Part shown: positions 48,749 through 58,406 of the stretch, in pieces
How the letters are laid out: every line of letters starts with the position of its first letter
Position numbering within the stretch: position 1 is the stretch's first letter
Source: Ferrimonas sediminum
GTDB lineage: Bacteria > Pseudomonadota > Gammaproteobacteria > Enterobacterales > Shewanellaceae
Direction of reading: 5' to 3'
Length of the DNA: 64,000 bases
Assembly: GCF_900100175.1 (NCBI RefSeq)
Contig: NZ_FNEM01000016.1
Coordinates: 5,270 to 69,269 of the forward strand
Made by a program: the position numbers and the translations under genes
Notes under the pieces: generated by a model
The model's database searches: none
The model's input: the letters and a program-made list of their open reading frames with translations, nothing else
What the model was told of the DNA's origin: nothing

Positions 48749-50152
48749 TCAGTGGTGTTGTTGCTCCAGCTGGGCTTCCACTTTTTCCAGAGTCACCGTC
48801 AGCAGATCCAGCTCCAGCGCCGTCAAGGCCTTGCTGATGTAGGGCACCAGCAGTTCAATGTCGCCCAGGGCCCGATCGCAGGCGGTAATGCCCACGTGCA
48901 GCATCTGGTCGTAGCTGAACAGGGTGATGTTGAGGCTCTGATCCGGCAGCAGCACCGAATAGGGCGTAATGGATCGAATCGGCGCGCCGAACAGATAACG
49001 GGTCTCCCGTGGCCCGGGCACATTGGAGATCACCAGGTTGCTGATGGTCGGCAGGCGATTATCCAGCTTCAGCTTGCCGATAAGCAGCATCAGGGCATTG
49101 GTAGCCACAGACAGGTTCATAAAGGCGGTGGGTGAAAAGGCTTTGGCCTCATGCTTGATCTGCCGGCTGGAGATCATGATCTCCTTCAGTCGCTCGGTGG
49201 GTTGGTTTTGGCGTTTCCCCAATTCAATCAGTGCGGGTGAGAAATGGTTGTCCTTGTCGTTGGCATCCGCCTTCATGTTGACCGGCATGATGGCCACCAG
49301 AGGCTTGTCACTGGGGCGTTTGTGATCGATCAGGTATTGATGCAGAGCCGCATCGCACACCGCCAGAACCACTTCGTTGACCGACGCTCCGGTGAATTTA
49401 CTGATCCGCTTAATAGAGCTGATGGGCAGATTGCCTTGAGCGATGACCCGATCGCTGATTGGGCGCTGATTAAAGAAGGTCTTTTCGGCGGTGAACGGGA
49501 TCGGCATGCGACTGATGGTGGGGTAGAAGGCGCGTGAAAACAGCTTGCCGGTCAGTTTGGCCAGGTTCGGCAACTCGACGATTTGGTGGTACAGGGCACT
49601 GCCAAAGTCGTAGGCCTGCTTCAGGGTGTTGTTCTGTCTTGCCCGTCTGGGGTTATTGAACTGCCAGAACGCGGGGCTGATGCTGGTATCCGGTACCTTG
49701 GACAGCAACTGATCCATCATGGCACTGAGTTTCATGCCATCGGCACAGGCGTGATGTATTTTGATGTACACCGCGACCTGGCCACCCTTGATGCCGTCGA
49801 TAATGTGGCATTCCCATAGCGGTTTACGCCGATCCATCAGTTGGCTGTGCAACTGCGCCAGCATCCGCTGCAGCGCCAGTTCGTCGCCGTGCTGAGGGGC
49901 CTGATGCAGAAATACGTGCTGTTCGATGTTTAGGGTCGAGGTGGTTTTCCAGTAGGGCCAACCGCCGGCCCCCACTTTCAGAATCCGGTTAAAGGGTGGG
50001 TTGGCGATATGGCATTGAAGCAGATGTTGAAACAGCTCTGTCGCGAAATTGTGGTTGTCGGGTTCAACCATCAACAGGCCGCCCACATGCATGGGGGTAT
50101 GTGCAGACTCGAACAGGACAAACGAGGCATCGATCAAAGACAAGCGGGCCAT
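48749..50152 (-). CDS. Wax ester synthase/diacylglycerol acyltransferase family protein
   Basis: About 467 residues with the catalytic motif HHXXXDG as HHACADG (YIKIHHACADGMKLSAMMDQ), the N-terminal SLIDASFVLFESAHTPMHVG and the family C-terminal motif NLVISNVPGPRE. WS/DGAT enzymes join acyl-CoA to fatty alcohols or diacylglycerol to make storage wax esters or triacylglycerol at the membrane. I prefer the ATG at 50152 (GGAG 9 bases upstream) to the one at 50167. Stands alone; no fatty-acyl reductase is nearby, so the natural product is open. Confidence 0.9.
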   Translation of the reverse strand: MARLSLIDASFVLFESAHTPMHVGGLLMVEPDNHNFATELFQHLLQCHIANPPFNRILKVGAGGWPYWKTTSTLNIEQHVFLHQAPQHGDELALQRMLAQLHSQLMDRRKPLWECHIIDGIKGGQVAVYIKIHHACADGMKLSAMMDQLLSKVPDTSISPAFWQFNNPRRARQNNTLKQAYDFGSALYHQIVELPNLAKLTGKLFSRAFYPTISRMPIPFTAEKTFFNQRPISDRVIAQGNLPISSIKRISKFTGASVNEVVLAVCDAALHQYLIDHKRPSDKPLVAIMPVNMKADANDKDNHFSPALIELGKRQNQPTERLKEIMISSRQIKHEAKAFSPTAFMNLSVATNALMLLIGKLKLDNRLPTISNLVISNVPGPRETRYLFGAPIRSITPYSVLLPDQSLNITLFSYDQMLHVGITACDRALGDIELLVPYISKALTALELDLLTVTLEKVEAQLEQQHH

Positions 50153-50608
50153 ATCAGCAAACTCCATCTACTTCGCAGGGCAAATTGTAATCCGGCACCA
50201 ATCCATTTAGGCCGGAACTTTAAATTAAGCTCATAGCGATTGTGGGTCAATGACTTAGATTAAGTTGTTATTGAAATACGGTTTTAATTAATTGTGGCTG
50301 ATATTTGATGTTTATCACTTTTTATGAAGGTCGTACCTGTTCAGGATCGCAAAAAGTGGCTAATGGGTCAAATTGTAAATAAATCAGTTAATTCCACTGA
50401 TTTTGGTTGGGTTTTAGGTTGCTTGATTGGCTATAAAATGTACTTATTCTTCGTTGCTTCAGAGGAATGCAGTTCGATTAATAAGTAAAAGTGAAAATAC
50501 TTAATTTACCCTTTGTTACTATTCGAGTCTTAAAGTCGCCGATAGCCGCGACTGTGTACTCTACGACCCTTCATGCCCGCTTCCGGGTACCGCCTTTGGG
50601 ATGTCAGA
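50153..50608. other. AT-rich divergent intergenic region before the chemotaxis receptor gene
   Basis: About 450 bases noticeably richer in A and T than the flanks, between divergent genes. It must carry both promoters. No gene, repeat array or clear regulator site could be read; several TTAATT-type stretches are present near 50284-50400. Confidence 0.4.
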
Positions 50609-52246
50609 ATGACCTATCTGCAAAACTTAAGCATTAAAACGAAATTAGTGGCTGCCAACCTCATCGGTATTGTGATGGTTTTGGTGGGCGCCGGCTTTGC
50701 GCTGTCCAGCCAGCTGTCGGTGGTGGACTATTACCAGAACTTGCTGCACAACGACGTTCGCGCCCGCGAGGAGGTGAAGGTGGTTGAGGTGGAGTTTAAG
50801 AACCAGGTACAGGCATGGAAAAATGTGCTGATCCGGACGGGCTCTCAGGCAGACCGGGATAAGTACTGGGGCAAGTATCTGAAGGCGGAAGCCTCGGTGC
50901 TTGAGCATGCCCAGGCGACCCTCGAGTTGCTGCAGCAGCTACAGAGCATTGAAGCGGAGCGGATGCAGGGGTTCATCACCGAACTGCAGGATTTGAACCG
51001 GCAATACCGCCGGGGCCATGAGTACCTGTTAAACAGTCAGTTTGATGCGGTGGCCACGGACCAGCAACTGCGGGGCATCGACCGGGCACCTTCTACCCTG
51101 CTGGCAGGGATTGTGGAAGAGATGACCGCGACTCAGACTCGCTTGATAGAGGAGCACCAGCAACATGCCGAAGATCAGTTGCTGGTTGGGGTGATTGCTC
51201 TGATCGGAGCCATTGTGATCGCCATACCGCTAGGCATGGCGGTGGGTAATGCGACGGTGGTGACCCCCACCCGGGCGTTGGGAGCGTTCCTGCAGCAACT
51301 GGCGTCGGGCAATTTTGCCGCATCCTTGTCTCTGCAACAGCGCGATGAGGTTGGGCAACTGGCGGACGATGCCCGGGAGTTGCAGCAGCAGCTGGTGGTT
51401 ATCGTGCAAAATCTGCGGCAGGTTTCCGATGCACTGGGGGCCCAGTCTGAGGCTCTTAAACAGGAGATGACAGCCAGTGGGGCCGAGATCCATGAGCAGA
51501 ATGCTCAGACCGATCAGATGGCCAGTGCCATGACCGAGATGGTGGCATCGGTGACCCAGGTCAGCAACAGCGCCCAGGTGGCCGCCAATAATGTGGCGGA
51601 GACCAATGGGCGTCTGGGACAGAGTAAAACCGGCCTGGATGAAACCAAACGCAATATCATCGAACTGCAGGGCGCCGTGAGTCAGTCCGGTGAGGTGATG
51701 CAGCGATTGGAGCATGAAAGTCAGGAGATCGGCGCCATTCTGGATGTGATTCGTAACATTGCCGATCAGACCAACCTGCTGGCTCTGAATGCGGCCATCG
51801 AAGCTGCTCGGGCCGGTGAGCAAGGAAGGGGCTTTGCGGTGGTGGCGGACGAAGTACGCTCTTTGGCGTCACGGACTCAGGAATCGACCCAGCAGATTCA
51901 GACCATGATCGAGCGTCTGCAGAAAGAAACCGAGGAAGCCGCCTCCTCCATTCGGCATGGGCAGCAGTATGCCGATGTCTGTGCCGGTCAGGCGCAGGAG
52001 GTGGATGACATGCTTACCCAGGTGACAGAGGAGGTGAGCCACATCAGCCAGATGAATATGGAGATTGCGGCGGCGGCCGAGGAGCAGAGCCGGGTCAGCG
52101 AAGAGATCAGCCAGAGCGTCATGCGCGTAAAGGAGGTCGGAGAGTCGGTGGAAGCCAACGCCAGTCAGGCGCTGGTGGTAGGGGAACAGATCCTGAGCCA
52201 TGCGGATGAACTGCACCAGGTGGTATCACGGTACCGGTTATCCTGA
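50609..52246 (+). CDS. Methyl-accepting chemotaxis protein
   Basis: About 545 residues. The first membrane helix ([20 protein letters not shown]) starts near residue 12, a helical periplasmic ligand domain of about 160 residues follows, and the second helix is [25 protein letters not shown]-like region precedes the signalling coiled coil with the conserved tip ([36 protein letters not shown]). It signals to CheA/CheW. The ligand is unknown. I use ATG 50609 ([13 protein letters not shown]); an ATG at 50573 adds 12 unlikely residues. Confidence 0.92.
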   Translation: MTYLQNLSIKTKLVAANLIGIVMVLVGAGFALSSQLSVVDYYQNLLHNDVRAREEVKVVEVEFKNQVQAWKNVLIRTGSQADRDKYWGKYLKAEASVLEHAQATLELLQQLQSIEAERMQGFITELQDLNRQYRRGHEYLLNSQFDAVATDQQLRGIDRAPSTLLAGIVEEMTATQTRLIEEHQQHAEDQLLVGVIALIGAIVIAIPLGMAVGNATVVTPTRALGAFLQQLASGNFAASLSLQQRDEVGQLADDARELQQQLVVIVQNLRQVSDALGAQSEALKQEMTASGAEIHEQNAQTDQMASAMTEMVASVTQVSNSAQVAANNVAETNGRLGQSKTGLDETKRNIIELQGAVSQSGEVMQRLEHESQEIGAILDVIRNIADQTNLLALNAAIEAARAGEQGRGFAVVADEVRSLASRTQESTQQIQTMIERLQKETEEAASSIRHGQQYADVCAGQAQEVDDMLTQVTEEVSHISQMNMEIAAAAEEQSRVSEEISQSVMRVKEVGESVEANASQALVVGEQILSHADELHQVVSRYRLS

Positions 52247-52267
52247 TGTCAGCCTGAGTAACACCAG

Positions 52268-52293
52268 GGTGGGGGGGACTCCACCTTTTTTTT
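52268..52293 (+). terminator. Terminator after the chemotaxis receptor gene
   Basis: GGTGG, seven-to-eight-base G-rich loop, CCACC, then eight T; 21 bases after the stop. Confidence 0.7.
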
Positions 52294-52678
52294 GTCAGTA
52301 ATTGAGGCGGTGAGGTGCAGCTGGCCTTCTTCTCATCGCGAAAAGCAACCACCATGGCGACAGAACCACGGCAAATTGACACCCAAAAGTCGCTCAACCT
52401 CCAAGTAGTAAAGGGGTTGCACCGATACGCAGTCAGCTTCCGGTGTGTCATGTGATTTTGGGGGAACTTGAGAGCCTGCGGTCGGCAGAGCGACACTGAC
52501 CCACACCGTGTGCTGGTGGAACAGGAGTTTCATTACGGCATGGGTGTATGAATCTTTATTTACCGTAATAACGGGCTTTAGGTTGAGTTTTTTAAACCCG
52601 ATTGTGCCACAGAGATTGTTGATTAGAGTCACAACAACGCTTCCGAAGAACAGGTAGTTTTAATTTACTGAAGCAGGA
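52294..52678. other. Intergenic stretch before the TetR-family gene
   Basis: 385 bases with no gene I can support. A 99-codon minus-strand frame (52333-52632, GTG start) has no ribosome-binding site and no family likeness; it could be decayed sequence. The promoter of the regulator gene must be in the right half. Confidence 0.4.
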
Positions 52679-53449
52679 ATGCCATTGACTATGCACTGTC
52701 CCAATACCCAACAAGCGGAAATTAAGTGCCAGATTCTTTTGGATGCAGCAGAGCAACTAATTGAAGAGCAAGGAATAATTTCGTTTGAGTTTTCAGATAT
52801 AGCCAAGGTGGCCAACTGCTCTACCGGCTCGGTAACCCGTTTTTTTGAAAGTAAGGAGGACGTGCTGCTGTGCCTGTTCCTTCGCAGCGTCACCGCCAAC
52901 AATATTTCAGGAATTTTGAATTTAGAACAGGGGCTTAGCTCTCAGGAACGATTTTTGGTGCCGATACTGACTACCTATGAAGAGGTTGCTAAAAACAGCC
53001 GCTTTATGTCGCTTAGGTCGGTGTCGGTCAACAGCAAAGTGTGGACATTGGCCAGTTGTGAAAAAGTGGACAGGTTTAAACTCAGGGTCAATCGATTTTT
53101 TGATTTAATCCATCAACTGGCACTGGACGCCCGAGCCGAAGGGGCGCTTGATGAAACTCCGGAACGGGTATTACTCCTGACGCAGATGATCTATTTTCAG
53201 CTTTTCGGTCAATCTACGGCGTACGAAAGTAAACTGATTGATAGTATGGTTGATGACCAGCGGGAAAGGGTTGAGATGGAATGCATTTTGGCTATTATTA
53301 ACTCTTTCAAATGGAATGAAAAAATTGATGCAGAGCAGTACCTTAAATTAAGAGGGCGAGTGTTTCGCTTTATTGAAACAGGGATAAAATCCAAACCGTC
53401 CTGTAAAAAATGCCAGGATGCCAACCTTAAGAACCGTCGTCACTCTTAG
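52679..53449 (+). CDS. TetR family transcriptional regulator
   Basis: 256 residues. The N-terminal helix-turn-helix region is clear (QILLDAAEQLIEEQGIISFE, SDIAKVANCSTGSVTRFFES, KEDVLLCLF). The rest is helical and unlike any subgroup I can name; it is longer than a typical 200-residue TetR and ends in a basic, Cys-containing tail (SKPSCKKCQDANLKNRR). Base composition and codon use are more AT-rich than in neighbouring genes, which hints at transfer. Start ambiguous between ATG 52679 and ATG 52691. Its target is unknown; nothing next to it is an obvious regulated operon. Confidence 0.8.
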   Translation: MPLTMHCPNTQQAEIKCQILLDAAEQLIEEQGIISFEFSDIAKVANCSTGSVTRFFESKEDVLLCLFLRSVTANNISGILNLEQGLSSQERFLVPILTTYEEVAKNSRFMSLRSVSVNSKVWTLASCEKVDRFKLRVNRFFDLIHQLALDARAEGALDETPERVLLLTQMIYFQLFGQSTAYESKLIDSMVDDQRERVEMECILAIINSFKWNEKIDAEQYLKLRGRVFRFIETGIKSKPSCKKCQDANLKNRRHS

Positions 53450-53536
53450 TGTCGATGGCGATTGTAAAGTCCCCGGGTCGCACTCCTCACCACTTTTCGC
53501 TACACTACTGTTCATTCATACAGTCATCGTGTCGCC

Positions 53537-55501
53537 ATGAAACTCTACATCGCCGAAAAACCCAGCCTGGGGCGCGCCATTGCGGCGGTGCTGCCCAAAC
53601 CCCATAAAAACCACGACGGCTACATTGAGGTTGGCAACGGTGACTGCGTCAGTTGGTGCGTCGGCCATCTGCTGGAGCAGGCGGAGCCGGGCGACTACCA
53701 GGCTCACTGGCAATCCTGGCAGGAGCAGCACCTGCCGATTGTGCCCGAGGAGTGGCAGCTGAAAACCCGCAAGGGTTGCCACAAGCAGTTGACGGTCTTG
53801 CGCAAGCTAATGAAGCAGGCACAGCAACTCATCCATGCCGGCGACCCGGATCGTGAAGGGCAGTTGTTGGTGGATGAGGTGATTCATCACTGCAAGGTCA
53901 GCCGCACCAAGCAGCAGCAGGTTCAGCGTCTGCTGGTCAGCGATTTAACCCCGACGGCGGTGACCCGGGCACTTGGGCAACTGCGCTCAAACCGTGAATT
54001 TGTGCCGCTGTCGGTGTCGGCATTGGCCCGGTCGCGGGCAGACTGGCTGTATGGCATCAATATGACCCGGGCCTACACCCTGCAGGGGAGAAAGGTCCAC
54101 TACCAGGGGGTGCTGTCGGTGGGACGGGTGCAAACGCCGCTGCTGGGGCTGGTGGTGCGCCGGGATAAGGCGATCGCCAACTTCGTCTCCCGGCCCTTCT
54201 TCGAGGTGTTGGCACATCTGGTGACCGAGGATCGGCAGCCGTTTTCTGCCAAATGGCAACCCAGCGAGGCGTGTCAGCCCTACCAGGATGAAGAGGGGCG
54301 GGTGCTGTCGAAACGGCTGGCACAGAACGTGGCCGAGCGCATTACCGATCAGCCAGGGGTGGTGACCCAGGCGGAGAAGAAGCGCAAGTCGCAGTCGGCT
54401 CCCTTGCCCTACAACCTGTCGGCGCTGCAGATCGATGCCGCCAAGCGGTTTGGCTTCAGTGCGCAAAAGGTGCTGGATCTGTGCCAGAACCTGTATGAGC
54501 GTCATCAACTCATTACCTACCCTCGCTCCGACAGTCGCTACCTGCCCAAACAGCAGCATCGGGATGCCCCCAAGGTGTGTCAGGCGGTGGCTCATCACTG
54601 CAGTGAACTGCAAACCGCGGTGACCGGCGCCGATCTGAGCCGGAAAAGCCGGGCCTGGAACGACGCTAAAGTGGATGCGCACCACGCCATCATTCCCACC
54701 GGTAAGCAGGGCAGTACCCGCCTGAGCGCCGAGGAGGCGAAGATCTACCAGCAGATTGCCCGCCAGTACCTGTTGCAGTTTTATCCGGATTATCGCTTTG
54801 ATGAGACCAAGGTGACGGTGGCCATCGGCACCGGTGTGTTTACCGCCGCCGCCAAGGTGCCGGTCGAGGCGGGCTGGAAGGTGCTGTTCCCTGCCAAAGA
54901 GGCCAAAACGGATAGCGACGGCGACGAGGGTTGCGCATCGCTGCCGGTGCTGCAGCAGGGACAGACACTGCATTGTCGGCAGGGGGAAGTGGTGGAGAAG
55001 CACACCCAAGCCCCTAAACACTTTACCGATGCCACCCTGCTGGCGGCCATGACCAACATCGCCCGTCACGTGGCCGACCCGAAGATCAAGGCGATCCTCA
55101 AGGAGACCGACGGTCTGGGCACCGAAGCCACCCGGGCAGGCATCATTGAGCTGTTGTTCCGGCGGGGGTTCCTGCTTCGACAGGGCAAGCAGATTCAGGC
55201 CTCCGACGCCGGCCGTGCGCTGATCGACAGCCTGCCCGAGTTGGCGACCACTCCGGACATGACCGCCCAGTGGGAAGCGGCCCTGGAGGCGATTCGGGAG
55301 CGACAGCAGGGCTATCAGGGTTTTATGCAGCCGCTGCAGCAGCAACTGCAGGGGTTGGTTGACCAGGCGCGTCAACACGTGCCTGAGTCATTGCGGGGGG
55401 TGCAGGCGCCCAAGCCTCGAAGAAAGCGCAAACCTGCCGCTGCCCGGGGCGCCCGGGGCAAGAGCTCTGCGCGTTCGTCGACCAGTAAAAGAAAGGCCTA
55501 G
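53537..55501 (+). CDS. topB: DNA topoisomerase III
   Basis: 654 residues, the usual TopB length. The N-terminal Toprim domain has MKLYIAEKPSLGRAIAAVLP with the catalytic Glu and HAGDPDREGQLLVDEV near residue 100. The active tyrosine lies in LITYPRSDSRYLP near 328. The protein ends in a strongly basic tail (KPRRKRKPAAARGARGKSS). TopB decatenates DNA with single-stranded regions and works with RecQ and SSB. Single gene. Confidence 0.96.
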   Translation: MKLYIAEKPSLGRAIAAVLPKPHKNHDGYIEVGNGDCVSWCVGHLLEQAEPGDYQAHWQSWQEQHLPIVPEEWQLKTRKGCHKQLTVLRKLMKQAQQLIHAGDPDREGQLLVDEVIHHCKVSRTKQQQVQRLLVSDLTPTAVTRALGQLRSNREFVPLSVSALARSRADWLYGINMTRAYTLQGRKVHYQGVLSVGRVQTPLLGLVVRRDKAIANFVSRPFFEVLAHLVTEDRQPFSAKWQPSEACQPYQDEEGRVLSKRLAQNVAERITDQPGVVTQAEKKRKSQSAPLPYNLSALQIDAAKRFGFSAQKVLDLCQNLYERHQLITYPRSDSRYLPKQQHRDAPKVCQAVAHHCSELQTAVTGADLSRKSRAWNDAKVDAHHAIIPTGKQGSTRLSAEEAKIYQQIARQYLLQFYPDYRFDETKVTVAIGTGVFTAAAKVPVEAGWKVLFPAKEAKTDSDGDEGCASLPVLQQGQTLHCRQGEVVEKHTQAPKHFTDATLLAAMTNIARHVADPKIKAILKETDGLGTEATRAGIIELLFRRGFLLRQGKQIQASDAGRALIDSLPELATTPDMTAQWEAALEAIRERQQGYQGFMQPLQQQLQGLVDQARQHVPESLRGVQAPKPRRKRKPAAARGARGKSSARSSTSKRKA

Positions 55502-55639
55502 CCCGGTGCAGGCTTTGTGACCTGAGCACTCTTAATCCCATGGGAAAACGGTCAGAATGCTGCTAGAAAACGTTGGCGCTATCGTCCGGGTGCCAACGGA
55601 ACCCCCATCCAGCCCCAATCAACAAGCAGTGGTTCTATC

Positions 55640-57190
55640 ATGGTGCAACTCCAACAGTTTCAGCAGCAAGCGCTCTCCCTCATTCGTCAACCCAATCTGA
55701 CCCAGAGTCAGAAGCAGTTGGCACTGTCGCAACTGGCGGAGTCGATGCTGCCTGAACCGGCATTTTCGGCCGAGGTTCAGCAAGGCCTGGAGCAGGGGGT
55801 GTTTCATGACATGTTTGAGAGTGCGGCCCCCTATAAACCCCGCTACGTCCTGCCCGATTATGCCTTGGCGCTGCAGCAGGGGAGTGAGTTCCTCGAACTG
55901 GCGCCGCCTCAGGATCTGGACGAGGCGATCAATTTTCTGTCCATCCTGTACCAACACGTGCCCTCCGTCACCAGCTACCCGGTGTTCCTGGGACAGCTGG
56001 ACCGATTACTGGAACCCTTTGTGGATGCGGGCCTGACGGATGCCCAGTTAGAGAAAAAGTTGAGCCTGTTCTGGCAGATGATCGACCGCACCTTGCCCGA
56101 TTCTTTTGTGCACGCCAATATCGGCCCCGAGGACAGCCGGGTGGCACGGGCCATCCTCAAGGTGGACGCCAGCCTCAAACAGTCGGTGCCCAACCTGACC
56201 TTCCGCTACGATCCCGAGTGTACGCCGGATGATCTGTTGCAGCAGGTGGTGGACAACATCATCGCTTGCAACAAGCCTCACATCGCCAATCACCCGGTTA
56301 TCGCTGCCGATTTTGACGATGACTACGGGGTGGTGAGCTGCTACAACTCCCTGCCCATCGGCGGCGGGTCCCACACCCTGATGCGATTGAACCTGCGCGC
56401 CTCCTTCGACCGTTGCGACGGCAGTGTCGAGGATTACCTCAGCCGGGTGGTGCCCGAGTGTGCCGGGCAGATGGCCGATGCCATGACCCATCGAATCCGT
56501 TTTCTGGTGGAGGAGTCCAATTTCTTCCAGTCCCACTTTCTGTGTCAGGAGGGGGTGGTGCGGCTGGATCGCTTTACCGCCATGTTTGGCATCTACGGCC
56601 TGGCGGAACTGGTGAATCAGCTGATGGATCATCAAGGCAAGGCCGGGCGCTATGGACTGGATGCCGAGGCCACCGAGTTGGGTCAGCGCATTGTGGCGGC
56701 CTATCAGTTGCAGGTGGATGCCATCGACATGATCCACTGCGCCGATGGCAAACTGGTGTACCACTCCCAGTCCGGCATCTCCTGCGATGCCGATGAAACC
56801 GCCGGCACCCGAATTCCGGTAGGCAGCGAGCCCGACACCCTGAGCCACATTAAGCTGTGCGCCCCCATGCACCGTTATTTCGATGGCGGCATCAGCGATA
56901 TCTTCGCCATCGACCCCACCATTCGTCATAATCCAGCCGCTCTGACCCGGCTAGTGAAAGGGGGGCTGGAGCTGGGGCTGAGAATGTTTACCGCCAACCT
57001 CAGTGATAACGATCTGGTGCGGGTCACCGGCTTTATGGTGAAGAAATCCGACATCGACAAGTTCCGTCAACAGGCGGAACGGCACCACTCCACCTGCCTG
57101 GGCGCGGAGGCCGTGGATGTGGTGGGGATTCTCGAGCGCCAGGCCCGGGTGATCAGCCACGAACAGCACCCGGCGGCACTGTGGAAATAA
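55640..57190 (+). CDS. yjjI: YjjI family glycyl radical enzyme
   Basis: 516 residues, the same length as E. coli YjjI. The C-terminal glycyl radical motif is RVTGFM with the radical Gly at about residue 464, 53 residues before the end. A cysteine in GVVSCYNSLPIGGG (about 233) is a candidate for the thiyl radical, but I cannot confirm it by sequence alone. The substrate of YjjI is not established. Its stop overlaps the start of yjjW by 10 bases, coupling it to its activase. The enzyme should be oxygen-sensitive and used under anaerobic conditions. Confidence 0.93.
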   Translation: MVQLQQFQQQALSLIRQPNLTQSQKQLALSQLAESMLPEPAFSAEVQQGLEQGVFHDMFESAAPYKPRYVLPDYALALQQGSEFLELAPPQDLDEAINFLSILYQHVPSVTSYPVFLGQLDRLLEPFVDAGLTDAQLEKKLSLFWQMIDRTLPDSFVHANIGPEDSRVARAILKVDASLKQSVPNLTFRYDPECTPDDLLQQVVDNIIACNKPHIANHPVIAADFDDDYGVVSCYNSLPIGGGSHTLMRLNLRASFDRCDGSVEDYLSRVVPECAGQMADAMTHRIRFLVEESNFFQSHFLCQEGVVRLDRFTAMFGIYGLAELVNQLMDHQGKAGRYGLDAEATELGQRIVAAYQLQVDAIDMIHCADGKLVYHSQSGISCDADETAGTRIPVGSEPDTLSHIKLCAPMHRYFDGGISDIFAIDPTIRHNPAALTRLVKGGLELGLRMFTANLSDNDLVRVTGFMVKKSDIDKFRQQAERHHSTCLGAEAVDVVGILERQARVISHEQHPAALWK

Positions 57191-58101
57191 CCGCGCTGGC
57201 ACCGATGATCGCGGCCCCGCAGCCGAAACCGGCGACGGCCCTGCTGAGCAGGGTACTGGATTTCAGCTGTGTCGACGGCCCCGGCAGCCGCATGGTGCTG
57301 TTCTTCCAGGGCTGCAACATGGACTGCATCGGTTGTCATAACCCACAGACCATCGGCCTGTGCAACCACTGCGGCGACTGCGTGGCCCATTGCCCCAACG
57401 GTGCCCTTGAACTGGTGCGAGGTGTCGGCCAGCGCAAGCGTATGCGTTGTGACGCCGGGCGCTGCCTACGCTGTGATCAGTGCCTGCCCCACTGCCCTCG
57501 GGGCGGCAACCCCAGTGCGGTGGCCTACACTCCCGAACAGCTGGTGCAGTTGATTGCCGACCGTGCGCCGCTGCTTGATGGGGTCACCTTTTCCGGCGGC
57601 GAGGCCACCCTGCAGCATGGCTTTATTGGCCGCCTCTGCGATGCATTGGCGCAGGACCCGCGTACCGCCCGTTTGGGACGGTTGCTTGACTCCAATGGCC
57701 TGTTGGCCGCCCGCCACTGGCCGGCTCTGCTGCAGCGTTGTGACGGGGTGATGCTGGACATCAAGGCACTGGATGAGTCTCTGCACCGCCGCCTGACCGG
57801 TCGCAGTAATCGACAGGTACTGGAATCTGCCGCCCTGCTGGCAAGGGCCGACAAGCTGACGGAGTTGCGTTGGCTGGTGATCGAGGGTGTCAACGATGGC
57901 GAAGCGGAGGTGCAGGCACTGTTGGCGTTGTGGCGCTCGTTAGAGTCTGGGGCACCGCTGCGGCTGAACCGCTTTCAGCACCACGGTGTCGGCGAGCGGG
58001 GACAGCAGATGGCGGCGACCTCACAGGCCCGGATGGAACAGCTGCATCAGCGGCTGCAGCAGCAAGGGGTTCCCCTGCTGCCGCTGCCCCGGATAGACTA
58101 G
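57181..58101 (+). CDS. yjjW: Glycyl radical enzyme activase YjjW
   Basis: 306 residues. The radical-SAM cluster motif CX3CX2C is at Cys45, Cys49, Cys52 (GCNMDCIGCH), followed by a ferredoxin-like insert with two four-cysteine sets (CNHCGDCVAHCPNGAL and CLRCDQCLPHCP) and the SAM-binding GGE (FSGGEATLQ). It would abstract hydrogen from the YjjI glycine. The GTG at 57181 overlaps yjjI; an ATG at 57205 is an alternative. Last gene of the pair. Confidence 0.94.
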   Translation: MEITALAPMIAAPQPKPATALLSRVLDFSCVDGPGSRMVLFFQGCNMDCIGCHNPQTIGLCNHCGDCVAHCPNGALELVRGVGQRKRMRCDAGRCLRCDQCLPHCPRGGNPSAVAYTPEQLVQLIADRAPLLDGVTFSGGEATLQHGFIGRLCDALAQDPRTARLGRLLDSNGLLAARHWPALLQRCDGVMLDIKALDESLHRRLTGRSNRQVLESAALLARADKLTELRWLVIEGVNDGEAEVQALLALWRSLESGAPLRLNRFQHHGVGERGQQMAATSQARMEQLHQRLQQQGVPLLPLPRID

Positions 58102-58406
58102 CGAGCCGTATCTTTGGCGCCGGGGGCTGGTATCCTCGGCGCCGTTACCCTTATCAAGGATTGCCACGCTCCCCCTTGCCCATACCACCGCTGATACCCT
58201 GGCATCGATGATCCCCTTAGGGGGGGCCACATAAGTCTCAATGCTACGGTTAAACTGCTTTATGTCCTCCCCCGACATGGACGCATGGAGCTTAACGAAC
58301 CGCTGTTTCCCGGCCTGTTACCGCCACGGCGGTTTCGTACCGATGCCGGGCGAGTTAGCTCCGGCGCAGGCCCGAAGCCAGGTGAGGAGGATTGGCTCCT
58401 AAAGGA
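58102..58406. other. Intergenic region between yjjW and the alarmone synthetase gene
   Basis: 305 bases between convergent genes. It includes an inverted repeat GGCGCCG/CGGCGCC near 58118-58145 that may end the yjjI-yjjW transcript, though it lacks a T-run. A 62-codon plus-strand frame at 58285 has no support. Otherwise nothing recognised. Confidence 0.4.

Noticed and set aside
52333-52632. Possible 99-codon gene on the minus strand before the TetR gene
   Set aside because: GTG start without ribosome-binding site, no recognisable family and no conserved neighbour; may be decayed sequence but cannot be supported.
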